Assembly (NCBI GenBank): GCA_003327425.1
Contig: QOQW01000003.1
Coordinates: 244,594-308,593 of the forward strand
Reading direction: 5' to 3'
Length of the DNA: 64,000 nucleotides
Origin: Candidatus Ozemibacter sibiricus
GTDB taxonomy: Bacteria; Muiribacteriota; Ozemobacteria; Ozemobacterales; Ozemobacteraceae
The translations under genes were made by a program, and so were the position numbers. Of this stretch, positions 43,986-53,552 are shown one piece after another. Below the pieces are notes generated by a model, which had not been told where the DNA came from, did no database searches, and worked only from the letters and a program-made list of their open reading frames with translations. Each line of letters begins with the position of its first letter. Position 1 is the stretch's first letter.

Positions 43986-46229
43986 TCAGCGCAGGAACTC
44001 GCCATCGGTGCCGATCTTCCCGGGCCCATTCAGCACCCAGATGCCGGCGGAATGAGCCTTGACGGGGAAGGAGAGCGTGCCGTCGCCGACCCGGCGCTCG
44101 GCGCCGGTCACCGCATCGCGGTAGAGGCCGTTGCGCACGCCGACCACCGTGATCGACTGATCGCTGCCGGCCGCCAGGCCGACCACGGCGTAGCTGCGCC
44201 CGTTCTCCCAGTCGCGCACGAAGCTCATGCCGCTGCCCCATTCCCGCACCAGGCTCATCGGCGCTTTCTGCAGGGCGGGCACCGCGCGTCGGATGGCGTT
44301 CAGGCGCTGCAGATGCCGCCAGAGGGGGTGGGCCTTGGTCTGCGCCAGACGCGCCGGCTCGAGATGGTCGCCGAAATAGGCGCGGCCGGTCTGATCGAGC
44401 GTATCATCATTGCCGCAGATGTCCTGCGGCAGGCCCTTCTGGAAAGCGATCTCTTCGCCATAGTACAGGCACGGAATGCCGCGGATGGTCCAGAGCAGGT
44501 TGTAAGCGACGGCGGCCATCCAGTCGTCGCCCTTGAAGCGGTATTTGAAATCGTTGTCGGGCCCGACATCATGATTCTGCAGGAAGGTGACCAGTCTGGT
44601 GGCATCGCCGTAGACCCAATCCATGGCCAGCACGCCTTCGATGCCGTTGAAGCAGCCCCGGCTGAGATTGTCGCGGAAGGTCGAGAACAACGAGAAGTCG
44701 AGCACCGAAAACCCCGAATCAGGGCCGCTGTTGGGGTTGCGCGGATCATCGCCCAGCCGGGTGTACCACCAGGGCCGGATGCACGACGGCCCGTTGTCGC
44801 CGCCCAGATCGCCCCAGCCATGTCCCTTCACCAGGTTCTCGCCGAAGACGAACAGGCCGGGTTTGTGTCGCTTCCAGGTGTTGACATAGCTGAGCAGGTC
44901 GCTGCGCTCGACGTGCTTGACGGTATCGAGCCGGATGGCATCGACCCCGAGATCGAGCCAGTGACAGATGGCGTCATTCAGGTATTTCCGCACATTGGGA
45001 CGTTCGGTGGCCAGATCGAGGCAATCGCCGGCCATGTGCTTGGTCTGCAAGGCGACCGGGTTCTCCCAGTCGCCGCCCGCCATGTACCCGTGCTGGTGGT
45101 ACCATTCGGCGGGCAGCTTGCTGACGTCGGTATCGAAGAAGCGTCCCGGCGGGCAGCGCGGGTCGGGAACGACGATGCCCGTGACCGGATCGCGCAGCGG
45201 CACCACGCCTTCGGGATCGCTGGTCTGCCGCTCTCGGAACCAGGGGGGAGCCAGCGGATTATCATTGTCTTCTCGGAAGGGATGCTTGTAGTTGCCGAGA
45301 TTGCCGGTGTAGGGGGCCTCGAACACGACGCCGGGCTTGCGGAAGTACTTGATCGGCAGCCGGTCGATCCAGACCTGGCCCCGGATGCCATAGTTGGAGG
45401 AGTGGTTGATCACGACATCCTGGATCAGCTTGATGCCGCGGGCGTGACAGGCATCGATCAGATCCTTGTAGGTGGCGCCGGGCGATTCGAGCCGCGGATC
45501 GATGCGGGTCCAGTCGTAGCCGTGATAGCCGTGGTAGTCGAGGCCGCTGCGATTCTCGATGGGCGGCGTGATCCAGATGGCGGTGAAGCCGAGTTCCTTG
45601 ATGTAGTCGAGCCGCTCGATCAACCCTTTGAAATCGCCGCGCCAGTGCGGATCGCCCAATTTCAAGCGGTCGCGGCAGTAGAAATCGTTGGTCGGATCGC
45701 CGTTGTAGAACCGCGTGGTGATGAGGAAATAGATCGTCTCTTCGCGGAAGTCCTTGCCGGTGGGAGTTGGCGCGGGAGGCGGAGGCGAGGGCGGTTCGGC
45801 GGGGACGGGCGGCGATGGGGGAGCGGCCTCGTCGGCGATCCGCGTCAGGCGATATTCCCCGGTATGAGGGCGGAACCGGAAGAGGAACGTGCCCCCCTGT
45901 TCGAGGCGCAGGACGATGTTGCCGGCGTTGCGCGTGGCGATGCCTTCCTGCGGCAGGGTCGGGGTTTCCTTGTCGTCGCCCCAGTTGACGGCCCAGGAGC
46001 CGTCGGCGCAGAACTTGTATTCGATCAGGCCGGCATGCAGGAATTGGGTGAGCTCCCAGGCGTCGCCGTTCTGGGTCATCCGCCCCGAGGCGGCTGCCGG
46101 ATTCCAGGCGTTGAAGGTGCCCGCCACGTGCAGGCTCTGCCAGGCATCAGTCGCCTCCAGCGGCAGCATCGTCAGAGCCCCGATCATCACCAAGGCCAGT
46201 CGGGCCAGCATCATCCATCGGCGTCGCAT
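43986..46229 (-). CDS. Secreted alpha-amylase-family glycoside hydrolase (GH13)
   Basis: A 747-residue exported enzyme. A signal peptide (1-27) is followed by a glycogen-binding-like beta domain (about 30-130, starting SLHVAGTFNAWNP) of the CBM48/CBM20 kind and a Pro-rich linker (about 135-158). The GH13 barrel (about 160-660) has QDVVINHS (region I), nucleophile D435 in DAIRLDTVKH, acid/base E464 in FVFGENL and D554 in LQNHDVG. A C-terminal beta domain ends the protein. It probably cleaves alpha-1,4-glucans outside the cytoplasm. It starts a separate unit 36 bases downstream of cheR. Confidence 0.93.
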   Translation of the reverse strand: MRRRWMMLARLALVMIGALTMLPLEATDAWQSLHVAGTFNAWNPAAASGRMTQNGDAWELTQFLHAGLIEYKFCADGSWAVNWGDDKETPTLPQEGIATRNAGNIVLRLEQGGTFLFRFRPHTGEYRLTRIADEAAPPSPPVPAEPPSPPPPAPTPTGKDFREETIYFLITTRFYNGDPTNDFYCRDRLKLGDPHWRGDFKGLIERLDYIKELGFTAIWITPPIENRSGLDYHGYHGYDWTRIDPRLESPGATYKDLIDACHARGIKLIQDVVINHSSNYGIRGQVWIDRLPIKYFRKPGVVFEAPYTGNLGNYKHPFREDNDNPLAPPWFRERQTSDPEGVVPLRDPVTGIVVPDPRCPPGRFFDTDVSKLPAEWYHQHGYMAGGDWENPVALQTKHMAGDCLDLATERPNVRKYLNDAICHWLDLGVDAIRLDTVKHVERSDLLSYVNTWKRHKPGLFVFGENLVKGHGWGDLGGDNGPSCIRPWWYTRLGDDPRNPNSGPDSGFSVLDFSLFSTFRDNLSRGCFNGIEGVLAMDWVYGDATRLVTFLQNHDVGPDNDFKYRFKGDDWMAAVAYNLLWTIRGIPCLYYGEEIAFQKGLPQDICGNDDTLDQTGRAYFGDHLEPARLAQTKAHPLWRHLQRLNAIRRAVPALQKAPMSLVREWGSGMSFVRDWENGRSYAVVGLAAGSDQSITVVGVRNGLYRDAVTGAERRVGDGTLSFPVKAHSAGIWVLNGPGKIGTDGEFLR

Positions 46230-46809
46230 GCTCAGGTGACCTCCCCTCCCCTGACGGGGGTTTGCAACTCCTGCCCTCCCTTGGTGGGGCCGGCCGGTGC
46301 CTCCATTCTACCCCGCGGCCGCCCAGGCAGCAATTCCTGCCACCGACCGTGGGTTTCGACCTGGCCATGGCTTCGGCAGCCCCGCGTATTCCGGCTCGCC
46401 GACAAGCCCGCCGGCCCGATCGGCAAGCCTCTGACCATTTCCGACTGGTCGAAGCCCATGGCCGGTCAGCCGATCGTGATGTCACACCATCGCTGGCCTG
46501 GTTGGCTTTTTAAGGAGCCTACGGCACGCCAGCGGTGTATGTCAGCCGCGCCTATGTGCTGTATCGCGCCTTCACCGAAGCTGATCGGTCCCGATAAGAA
46601 GCTCGCGAACCATCGCCGTTTTTTCCAACCTTCTCTGCCGCCGACCTTCGTGACTGATTCAGTTCACGGAGGTCGGCTTGCTTCTGTCCAGGAAATGATT
46701 TCAGGCGGCCACCCAGGTTTTTCCTGACAACAGGCCTCCGAAAAGTGTAGCATTGGGTCGGGGATCTTCTGACCGCTCCTCGCATTTTTCGCCTTCGGAG
46801 GCTCGGATC
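46230..46809. other. Intergenic stretch with a strong hairpin, no gene
   Basis: 580 bases with no convincing coding frame, between the amylase and the YvlD-like gene, which diverge. A frame from about 46515 to 46599 (reading GAYGTPAVYVSRAYVLYR) looks protein-like but is short and has no start, so it may be a remnant. A 14-bp hairpin lies at 46640-46677. Confidence 0.4.
46640..46677. repeat. Inverted repeat (14-bp hairpin)
   Basis: GCCGACCTTCGTGA is mirrored by TCACGGAGGTCGGC with one G-T wobble and a 10-base loop. No T-run follows on either strand, so it is not a classic terminator. It could be a protein site or part of a transcript leader. Confidence 0.55.
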
Positions 46810-47214
46810 ATGTTCAGCGCCCTGCTCTCCCTGCTCATCAACACGGCGGCGTTCTACGGCATCTCCAGGATTCTGCCGGGGTTTCGGATCAAGGATGAAA
46901 AGACCGCCGCCATCGTCGCAGTCGCGTACAGCATCCTCGGGTACATCGCGAGCCTGCTCGCCATGCCTCTCCTGCTCATCGGCACCCTCTTCCTCACGTT
47001 GCTGGCCTTCATCCCGATCATCGGGCCTCTGCTGGCCGGCGCCGGCTTCTTCGTCACCGTCTTTCTGCTGACCTTCGGCCTGTCGGTGATCCTGTTGATG
47101 GTCATCGACAAGTTCCTCGACGATTTCGAGATGGATTCGACGGCCACGGCCATCATCGCCTCGTTCCTGCTGGCGGCGATCAACGTCGGCGCCCAGCTGG
47201 TACTGCCCCTCTGA
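46810..47214 (+). CDS. YvlD-like four-helix membrane protein (phage holin family 4-type)
   Basis: A 134-residue inner-membrane protein with four hydrophobic helices. It matches the YvlD/DUF360 family, whose molecular role is not settled; in Bacillus it is tied to envelope stress. Signature features are the short first helix followed by GFRIKDEKTAAIVA, the hydrophobic central pair, and the C-terminal DSTATAIIASFLLAAIN. GGAGG lies before the ATG at 46810. It appears monocistronic. Confidence 0.85.
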   Translation: MFSALLSLLINTAAFYGISRILPGFRIKDEKTAAIVAVAYSILGYIASLLAMPLLLIGTLFLTLLAFIPIIGPLLAGAGFFVTVFLLTFGLSVILLMVIDKFLDDFEMDSTATAIIASFLLAAINVGAQLVLPL

Positions 47215-47340
47215 CCGGGTCTTCGCCCCTGAGGGTCTGGCGTCAGCTGTCGGAACCGAAGTTCGGCGGACCTGTCGGGGCCTTCCCCTTGGCGGATGGG
47301 CGGATGCTCCCTTGGCCTGGTCGCCTCTGTTCAGGTGAGG

Positions 47341-47937
47341 TCAGGGCGCGGGCGTGATGGCCTCGGCTTCCCTTCGCAGGAAGAACAGGGTCAGCAGGTC
47401 ACGCTGGCCCGGACAGTGCTTCAGACGGAGGAGGAGGGGGACGACCTCTTCCTCGCTTTCGTTGTCGCCACGCGTCACCAGCACACGCATGACATACAGG
47501 TGCAACGAATCGGGAGCGGTCTGCAGATAGCGCGCCAAAGTCTCTTGATTGGCGGGGTCCCAGGCGGGGGCGCCGAAGGAGTGCTTGCCGGACACCAACG
47601 CCAGGATCTCGTCGGCGGTGGTCGAGGCGACGGCCTGCACGTCGGCCTTCCGACCGACGGCGGCATATTCGAGATCGAGAAGCTGGCGAGCCACGCCCGC
47701 CAGAATGAAGTCCATCTCTTTGATCTTGAGGGAGCTGGGGAAATCGGGTTCGTTCAACTCGCGCCCATTGGGGCCCAGATACGCGACCTCATAGCGGCGG
47801 GCGTTCTCGAACCCATCAGGAGTCTGACGCGGCACCAGCCGGAGGCTCGTAAAGGTGACCGCCCCCACTGGCCAAGCCAGCAGGACCAGCAGGAGCACAC
47901 CGATGCCTCGTCTGCCCCAGATCTTCATGGAATCCAT
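47341..47937 (-). CDS. Hypothetical exported protein
   Basis: A 198-residue protein with a signal peptide or N-terminal anchor (about residues 8-26, RGIGVLLLVLLAWPVGA). The mature part begins with a beta-rich stretch (VTFTSLRLVPRQTPDG) followed by helical sequence. I do not recognise a family. GGAGGAGG precedes the ATG at 47937; in-frame sequence further upstream is less likely. It is divergent from the Na/Pi symporter gene, with 282 bases between the starts. Confidence 0.7.
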   Translation of the reverse strand: MDSMKIWGRRGIGVLLLVLLAWPVGAVTFTSLRLVPRQTPDGFENARRYEVAYLGPNGRELNEPDFPSSLKIKEMDFILAGVARQLLDLEYAAVGRKADVQAVASTTADEILALVSGKHSFGAPAWDPANQETLARYLQTAPDSLHLYVMRVLVTRGDNESEEEVVPLLLRLKHCPGQRDLLTLFFLRREAEAITPAP

Positions 47938-48219
47938 GGCTCGCCTCCTCCACATGGCAACACACCTGTCGGCCTTTGCTTCAAGCAATTTTCAGGCCAT
48001 CCATCGCGGCCGCCCCTCTGACGTGGAAACCGCGGTGGGAAGATGCGGCCCGCAGCCCCTCGTCGGTAGGCTGCCCTTCTTGTTGCCAGCTTCTCGGCAC
48101 CCTTGGCCGAATCCTTTTCACCCGCCTTGCCGACGCTTCCAGAAAGCAGGCATCGCATGGTTTGCGAAACGAATGTTCCAGGGTAGAATCAACGGAAAAG
48201 AATGCCAAAAGGACAAGGA

Positions 48220-50514
48220 ATGATGGTGCGTGCATGGAGCATGTGGGTGTCTTGCTTGCTGGCGACCCTGCTCATGGGAACGGCAGGAGCAGTCGGGTCT
48301 GGCGCAGGCGCCGCCGCGCTGACGGCGGGAACGCCGGCTATGGCGGCCCTGCCGATGGGCCAGCCGGTCCTGGCCGCAGAGACGGTCTCGAGCCCGGCCC
48401 TGACGACGTATCCGCGCGAGGCCCCCGCGCCGGCACCAGGGCAGACGCCAGGTCGGACCCCAGGGCCGAGCGCCTTTCTCTCACCCAAGTCGCCAGCCGC
48501 CCCCGGTTCCCCTCTGCCAGCCTGCCCGGAGACGGGCCTGAGGCGAATCTCGGGGGATCGGCAGGTGCTCTTCGAGGGAGGAGTCAGCGAACCTGTCGTG
48601 GTTCATCTGACCGATGCCTCCGGCACCCCCATCGTCGGGGAGCGGCTCCATCTGCTGGTCGGCCACTGCCCGGCGAAGGCCGCCGCGGTGGGCTTCGACC
48701 CGCCTGCCCTCGTCACCGATGCCCAGGGTCAGGCTTCCTTCTCGATCGGCGTTTCGGTGCCGGGCGAGTATGTGGTCATCGTCCAGCGGACGGCTGATCC
48801 GACCCAGATCGTCAAGGTCGAGCTAACCGTCTACGACTCGTCGTGGTTGATGTTCCTGCTCTTCGGGCTGGCCGGCGGCCTGGGCATGTTCCTGTACGGC
48901 ATGACCCTCGGCGCCGAGGGTCTGCAGAAGATCGCCGGCCGACGCATGAAGGCGATCCTGGGGGCCTTCACCTCCAGTACCTGGCTGGGCATCCTGACCG
49001 GCGTGGTGGTCACCGCCATCACCCAGAGCAGTTCGGCCACGACCGTCATGCTGGTCGGCTTCGTCAACGCCTCGCTGATGACCTTGCCGCAGACCCTGTC
49101 GGTGATCATGGGCGCCAACATCGGCACCACCTTCACCGTGCAGCTGATCGCGTTCGACATTTCCCATTGGGCGCTGCTGCTGATCGGGGTGGGGTTCGCC
49201 CTCAAGCAGTCCTCCAATCGTACCACCAGCTACGCCGGCGACATCACCCTGGGGTTCGGCCTCATCTTCTACGGGATGAAGGTGATGAGCACCGCGATGT
49301 CGCCCCTGCGTTCGTTTCCCGCCTTCAAGGAGTTGCTGATCTCGATCAGCCACTATCCAATCACCGCCATCCTCGGTTCGATGCTCTTCACTTCGCTGAT
49401 CCAGAGCAGCGGCGCGACCATCGGCCTGATCGTGGTCTTCGCGGGCCAGGGCCTGATCTCGCTCGACTCCGCGATCCCGCTGATCCTGGGCGCCCACATC
49501 GGCACCTGCATCACGGGCTGGATCGCAGCGCTGGGCGCCTCGCTGCCCGCCAAGAAGACGGCCCTCCTCAATGTCGTGTACAACATGCTGGGCACCGTGA
49601 TCTTCCTGCCGTTCCTCTACGACTGGGCCAGTTTCGCCGATCTGGTGGCCTGGTGTTCCGCTCCGTTCGGAGCCACGCCGGCCCGCGAGGTGGCCAACGC
49701 CCACATGCTCAGCGCCACGCTCAAGGTGGTGGCGCTGCTGCCGTTCTACGACCGCATCATCGCTCTCACCGAGTGGCTCCTGCCTGAGCCCGGCAAACCC
49801 GAGGAACAACCCCTGCGCACCAAGTTCCTCAGCGAGGAACTGCTGCGCACGCCTGAGCTGGCTCTCGGCAATGTCGCCCGCGAGATCGCCCGCATGGCCG
49901 GCCACGTCGAGGTGATGATGCACGGCGTCCCGGCCCTGATCAGCTACGCTCATGACGCCCATATCGAAGACCTGACGCTGCGCGAGCAGAAGGTCGACTT
50001 CCTGCGCCTGCAGATCACGCGGTATTTGTCACGGCTGTCGGAGAACACCCTGACCGCCGAGCAGACCGCGACCATGATGCAGTATATGAACGTCATCAAC
50101 GACCTCGAGGGGCTGGCGGATATGATCTACAAAGTCATCCTGCCTTGTTCGAAGGTCAAGAAGGCAGGCGAATTGCGGTTCTCGGAAGAAGGCTTCCGCG
50201 AGCTGATGAAGATGTTCGACGCGGTCAACGCCGTCTTCCTGAAGGCGATCAACGGCTTCGCCACCCATGACCTGCATCTCATCGAGCAGGTGCTGGCCTC
50301 CGAACCGGTCATCGCCCAAATGGAAGAGGAACTGCGGGCCTCGCACATGAAGCGGGTCTTCGCCCACCGCGACCAGTCGGTGCAGACTTCGACCCTGCAC
50401 CTCGACCTGCTCTCGACACTCAAGAACATCCACTCGCAGGCGGTCAAGATCGCCCGCGCCCTGGCGCCCCATGACCCCGCGCCGAGCGCGGCGGTTGCTT
50501 CCCCCTCATCCTGA
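48220..50514 (+). CDS. Na/Pi cotransporter family protein with Ig-like and PhoU-like domains
   Basis: A membrane protein of about 764 residues. A signal-like helix (about 5-25) and a Pro/Ala-rich spacer lead to an Ig-like domain (about 105-200, ending VELTVYD). The PNaS transporter core follows, with its two inverted QSS repeats: TAITQSSSATTVM and TSLIQSSGATIGL. The C-terminal 200 residues resemble PhoU and probably regulate transport from inside. It should take up or exchange phosphate with sodium. AAGGA precedes the ATG at 48220; an ATG at 48202 is an alternative. An N-terminal Ig-like domain is unusual here. Confidence 0.88.
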   Translation: MMVRAWSMWVSCLLATLLMGTAGAVGSGAGAAALTAGTPAMAALPMGQPVLAAETVSSPALTTYPREAPAPAPGQTPGRTPGPSAFLSPKSPAAPGSPLPACPETGLRRISGDRQVLFEGGVSEPVVVHLTDASGTPIVGERLHLLVGHCPAKAAAVGFDPPALVTDAQGQASFSIGVSVPGEYVVIVQRTADPTQIVKVELTVYDSSWLMFLLFGLAGGLGMFLYGMTLGAEGLQKIAGRRMKAILGAFTSSTWLGILTGVVVTAITQSSSATTVMLVGFVNASLMTLPQTLSVIMGANIGTTFTVQLIAFDISHWALLLIGVGFALKQSSNRTTSYAGDITLGFGLIFYGMKVMSTAMSPLRSFPAFKELLISISHYPITAILGSMLFTSLIQSSGATIGLIVVFAGQGLISLDSAIPLILGAHIGTCITGWIAALGASLPAKKTALLNVVYNMLGTVIFLPFLYDWASFADLVAWCSAPFGATPAREVANAHMLSATLKVVALLPFYDRIIALTEWLLPEPGKPEEQPLRTKFLSEELLRTPELALGNVAREIARMAGHVEVMMHGVPALISYAHDAHIEDLTLREQKVDFLRLQITRYLSRLSENTLTAEQTATMMQYMNVINDLEGLADMIYKVILPCSKVKKAGELRFSEEGFRELMKMFDAVNAVFLKAINGFATHDLHLIEQVLASEPVIAQMEEELRASHMKRVFAHRDQSVQTSTLHLDLLSTLKNIHSQAVKIARALAPHDPAPSAAVASPSS

Positions 50515-50824
50515 CGGCGACCATGGGGAAGCTGGGGACGCCCGGCGCGAAAAGAAGCTGGGGGCATGGCCACCGGCGCGCCCTGCCCCCACGCCATACC
50601 GAGCGTCGCATCGCCTCACGGGGCGTTCGGCTCGGCCGGAAGCGCCTTGATGCCATGGCCGCCTTTCTGCCATGGCCGCCTTTAGGCCATGGCCGCCCAG
50701 CCCCTTCGACCCGCTGGCTCAGGGAACGTGGTAGGCTGCCGATGGGCGGCGCGACGGACCGCGGAGGTCTTCGCCCGGCCCAGGCTGGGATGCTCGAACA
50801 CCATCGAGCCTGGGGAGTGCCTTC
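50515..50824. other. Intergenic stretch with a short tandem repeat
   Basis: 310 bases without a gene. At 50651-50698 the block GCCATGGCCGCCTTT occurs three times in tandem, the third copy slightly altered. Confidence 0.5.
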
Positions 50825-51196
50825 TCAGTCTTTTGCCAAATGCCTTGCATGGTATCTGAACACCTCGAGAACGATCTTTTCCAACCCGGCCCCGGTTCGA
50901 TAGCGAAAGTCTTTGAGGGCGAAGGTGCCGATCCGCTCAGGAAGCTCGTAGCCGAACAGCTCCCGGCAGAGGGCACGCACCTCAGCGCTGGCATGGACAT
51001 ACGTGCCACCGGTATGCGACCACCCGGCCAGGCGCAAATAGAGTTCGAGGGCGATCGAACGAAAGCCTTCCGCCTCGAGGTCTTTGATCAATTCCTTCTG
51101 CAGCGGTCGAAACCGCCGATGGCCGATGCCACCGAGCAGCTCCTTCACCCGATCGGGAGAGACGCGTTTTCGCACATTCAGCCTGTTCTGTTCCAT
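50825..51196 (-). CDS. Hypothetical 123-residue protein
   Basis: A small soluble, charged and mostly helical protein with no recognised domain. Visible features are a basic N-terminus (MEQNRLNVRKRVSPDRV) and the phrases GGIGHRRFRPLQKEL, LRLAGWSHTGGTYVHASAE and FRYHARHLAKD. The start at 51196 is supported by GGAGG about 11 bases upstream. It lies at the left border of the Rpn/helicase island and may be an accessory gene. Confidence 0.6.
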   Translation of the reverse strand: MEQNRLNVRKRVSPDRVKELLGGIGHRRFRPLQKELIKDLEAEGFRSIALELYLRLAGWSHTGGTYVHASAEVRALCRELFGYELPERIGTFALKDFRYRTGAGLEKIVLEVFRYHARHLAKD

Positions 51197-51367
51197 GGCG
51201 TGATTTCCTCCAGCAAGGCGATTGGCGGCCTTTTCCCAGAGTATACCAGACTCCACTTCGGCCACCCGATCAGCACCGAGTGCCAAAGCCGGTTCGGCAG
51301 GGCGCCCGAAGCGAATGAAGCATCGCTTTCCTGAAGATCATGGCCAAGGGGTCACAGGACGTTCTGC

Positions 51368-51754
51368 TCACGACCGTGGGGCGGCCATCTGGGTCACCGT
51401 TTCAAGCGAGAGGGCGAGGCGGCGAGCGACGTCTTCGGGAGGCATGCCCGAAGCGATCAGTTGACGGATGATCTGCGCCATTCCCTCCTGTCGCCCTTGG
51501 AGCAGGCCCTCCTGAATACCCTTCTGCAGCCCTTCATGAAGGCCTTGCTGAAAACCCTGCTGTATACCTTGTTGAATACCTTGTTGGATGCCTTGCTGAA
51601 GACCCTGTTGAAGACCTTCGCGCTTGCCGACCTGGTAGGCTTTGTGCGGATTGAAACGGGATGAATTCAGCTCGCGGCGCTCTTTCTCCTGCTGTTCGAG
51701 CAGTTGCCGCAGCTCGCGATCGGCGTTGATCTTGCGCCGTTCGTCGATGGCCAT
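51368..51754 (-). pseudogene. Duplicated tail module of the Rpn nuclease, copy 1
   Basis: Directly downstream of the Rpn gene stop, a second copy of that gene's last part begins in another frame. It starts at ATG 51754 with MAIDERRKINADREL and runs through NPHKAYQVGKREG, a run of QQG repeats longer than in the intact gene (with HEG, QKG and QEG variants) and the common end IASGMPPEDVARRL to QMAAPRS. It lacks the nuclease domain. It has no obvious ribosome site of its own, so expression is doubtful. The spacer between the gene stop and this module, GCGGAAAGCCGGC, is shared with the second element at 61 kb. Confidence 0.75.
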
Positions 51755-51777
51755 GACGATGTGTGCCGGCTTTCCGC

Positions 51778-52788
51778 TCACGACCGTGGGGCCGCCATCT
51801 GGGTCACCGTTGCGAGCGGGAGGGCGAGGCGGCGAGCGACGTCTTCGGGAGGCATACCCGAAGCGATCAGTTGCCGAATGATCTGCGCCATTCCTTCCTG
51901 TCGCCCTTGGTCCAGGCCCTGCTGAAGACCCTGCTGGAGACCTTGTTGAAGGCCCTGTTGAAGGCCTTCGCGCTTGCCGACCTGGTAGGCTTTGTGCGGA
52001 TTGAAACGGGATGAATTCAGCTCGCGGCGCTCTTTCTCCTGTTGTTCGAGCAGTTGCCGCAGCTCGCGATCGGCGTTGATCTTGCGCAGTTCGTCGATGG
52101 CCATGACGATGCCGTCCTCCTCGGTGATGGCAGGAGGCACCGGGCCCTCCCCCGCGAAGCGCCTCCCATAGCGAAGAATATAGAGCCACTTCTCGAAGCG
52201 CGTCAAGGACAGCCAGGGCGGTTCCGGCGCCTCTCCCTCCTGGCGATCTGCCTCGGCCGGCGGCGAGTGCCGGTGCCGAAGCATCTCGGCCACCTTGGGC
52301 AGCTCGATGTAGTGCAGCTCGAGCAGATCGCTCAGCTCGTACCCCAGCGCGGTCTCGCGCATCCGGAACCGGCTCTGCACCCGGTGGTGATGCCGGAACA
52401 GGCGATACCCGGTCAGCGTGATGGCGGTGGCGGCGCAGAGGTCTTCGTAGGCTTCGCCCTCGCCGAGCTGATCGGCATACAGGCGGGCCAGGTAGAACAA
52501 CGAGCGCGCGATCTGATCGGGCCGGTTCTTGACCTGCACCTCGATGAGGTAGCGCCGGCCGGTGCCGTCGCGCGCCTTGACATCGACCACCGAAGCCTTG
52601 GCCGAAGCGGTCTCTTTGGGGTTGAAGGGGTTGAGAATCTCGAGATCGACGATCTGCTGGCTGCCCTCGCGGTGCAGCAGGGCGTTCAACAGTTTGATCA
52701 ACAGCTTCTCTTGCTGTTCGCGCCCGAAGATGTACTTGAAGACGAAATCGTCGGTGAAGGTGAAGATGCGAGGCGGGGCGTCGCCCAT
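51778..52788 (-). CDS. Rpn-family recombination-promoting nuclease (PD-(D/E)XK), copy 1
   Basis: A 336-residue protein of the Rpn/YhgA-like family of mobile nucleases. The N-terminus FTFTDDFVFKYIFGREQ and the PD-(D/E)XK core SVVDVKARDGTGRRYLIEVQ (acidic D, then E-x-Q) are typical. A linker region (about 165-235) includes WLSLTRFEKWLYILRYG. The C-terminal part has a charged coiled coil, the conserved NPHKAYQVGKREG, a GLQQ repeat run and a final helical module. GGAGG precedes the ATG. A near-identical gene in the same orientation is at 61401-62399. Family members cut DNA and promote RecA-independent recombination. Confidence 0.9.
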   Translation of the reverse strand: MGDAPPRIFTFTDDFVFKYIFGREQQEKLLIKLLNALLHREGSQQIVDLEILNPFNPKETASAKASVVDVKARDGTGRRYLIEVQVKNRPDQIARSLFYLARLYADQLGEGEAYEDLCAATAITLTGYRLFRHHHRVQSRFRMRETALGYELSDLLELHYIELPKVAEMLRHRHSPPAEADRQEGEAPEPPWLSLTRFEKWLYILRYGRRFAGEGPVPPAITEEDGIVMAIDELRKINADRELRQLLEQQEKERRELNSSRFNPHKAYQVGKREGLQQGLQQGLQQGLQQGLDQGRQEGMAQIIRQLIASGMPPEDVARRLALPLATVTQMAAPRS

Positions 52789-53499
52789 GGGGCGGGTTCC
52801 TCCGGCGAAGCGGCCACCTCAATGGGCAGCCGGTGCCACTACAGGAATCACCTCGGCCCACCCCTCGGGGAAAAATTTTTCGTTCTGTCCAAGAAAAACC
52901 GGAGCAAACGCCCCCGAGGGACCGGCGACTTGGACACGCTTGTTCGCCTCGGTGGCGAAAGGTGTTGTCTGCATGCAGGGTGCGGAACGGATTCCAACTT
53001 TTGATAAGTCAGTCAGGAGGCCCTGATCTGGTGGATCCGCTGTGTAATGACTCACTTTCCCGAGTTCTCCGGTACAGTCCTTGGAATTTTTCGACCCTCA
53101 TGGGGCGCTGGGTCGTGGGGCTGGAAAAGAGCTGCGGATTTTTAGGAAATTTTTGCCTTTCGAGTAAGAATTCTGTGTTAATGCGGCTTTTGGTGTTTCT
53201 GGTACACAGGGGGCTCAGTTTTTGTGGCCCCTGCCGAAAATTTGACATGGCTCTGGAATGTTGATTGGGAGAACCTGAAAAATGTGGGGGTTCGGAAGCC
53301 CGTACGTCGGGAAAGTGCGTAATGACGTCCCAGCTCGGTTGTTTCAATCCCCGAGATGATGGGGAAGTGAGGGGAACCATCCATTTTTAAGCGCAGATCT
53401 GGTACGGAGTCAAGAGGGGTTTTGCGAGCACCCCCCCAAAAAAACTGCTGAAAATTAAGCCGGCAGGGCAAGATTGGCTCTGCGACAAGGTTTTTGCCC

Positions 53500-53552
53500 G
53501 CGAGCACCTCGACGAAAATACTGGGGTTTCAGGACCCCCTCGAGGTGCTCGC
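53500..53552. repeat. Two-tier perfect hairpin
   Basis: GCGAGCACCTCGA (53500-53512) is perfectly mirrored by TCGAGGTGCTCGC (53540-53552). Inside it GGGGT (53523-53527) pairs with ACCCC (53534-53538). No T-run follows, so it is not a simple terminator. Confidence 0.7.

Noticed and set aside
50515..50824. Tandem GCCATGGCCGCC repeat as an attachment site
   Set aside because: Only three short copies, no integrase gene nearby and no matching copy seen elsewhere in the window.
51368..51680. Regular 12-base repeats considered as a CRISPR array
   Set aside because: The repeats are contiguous, have no unique spacers and encode the QQG run of the Rpn tail.
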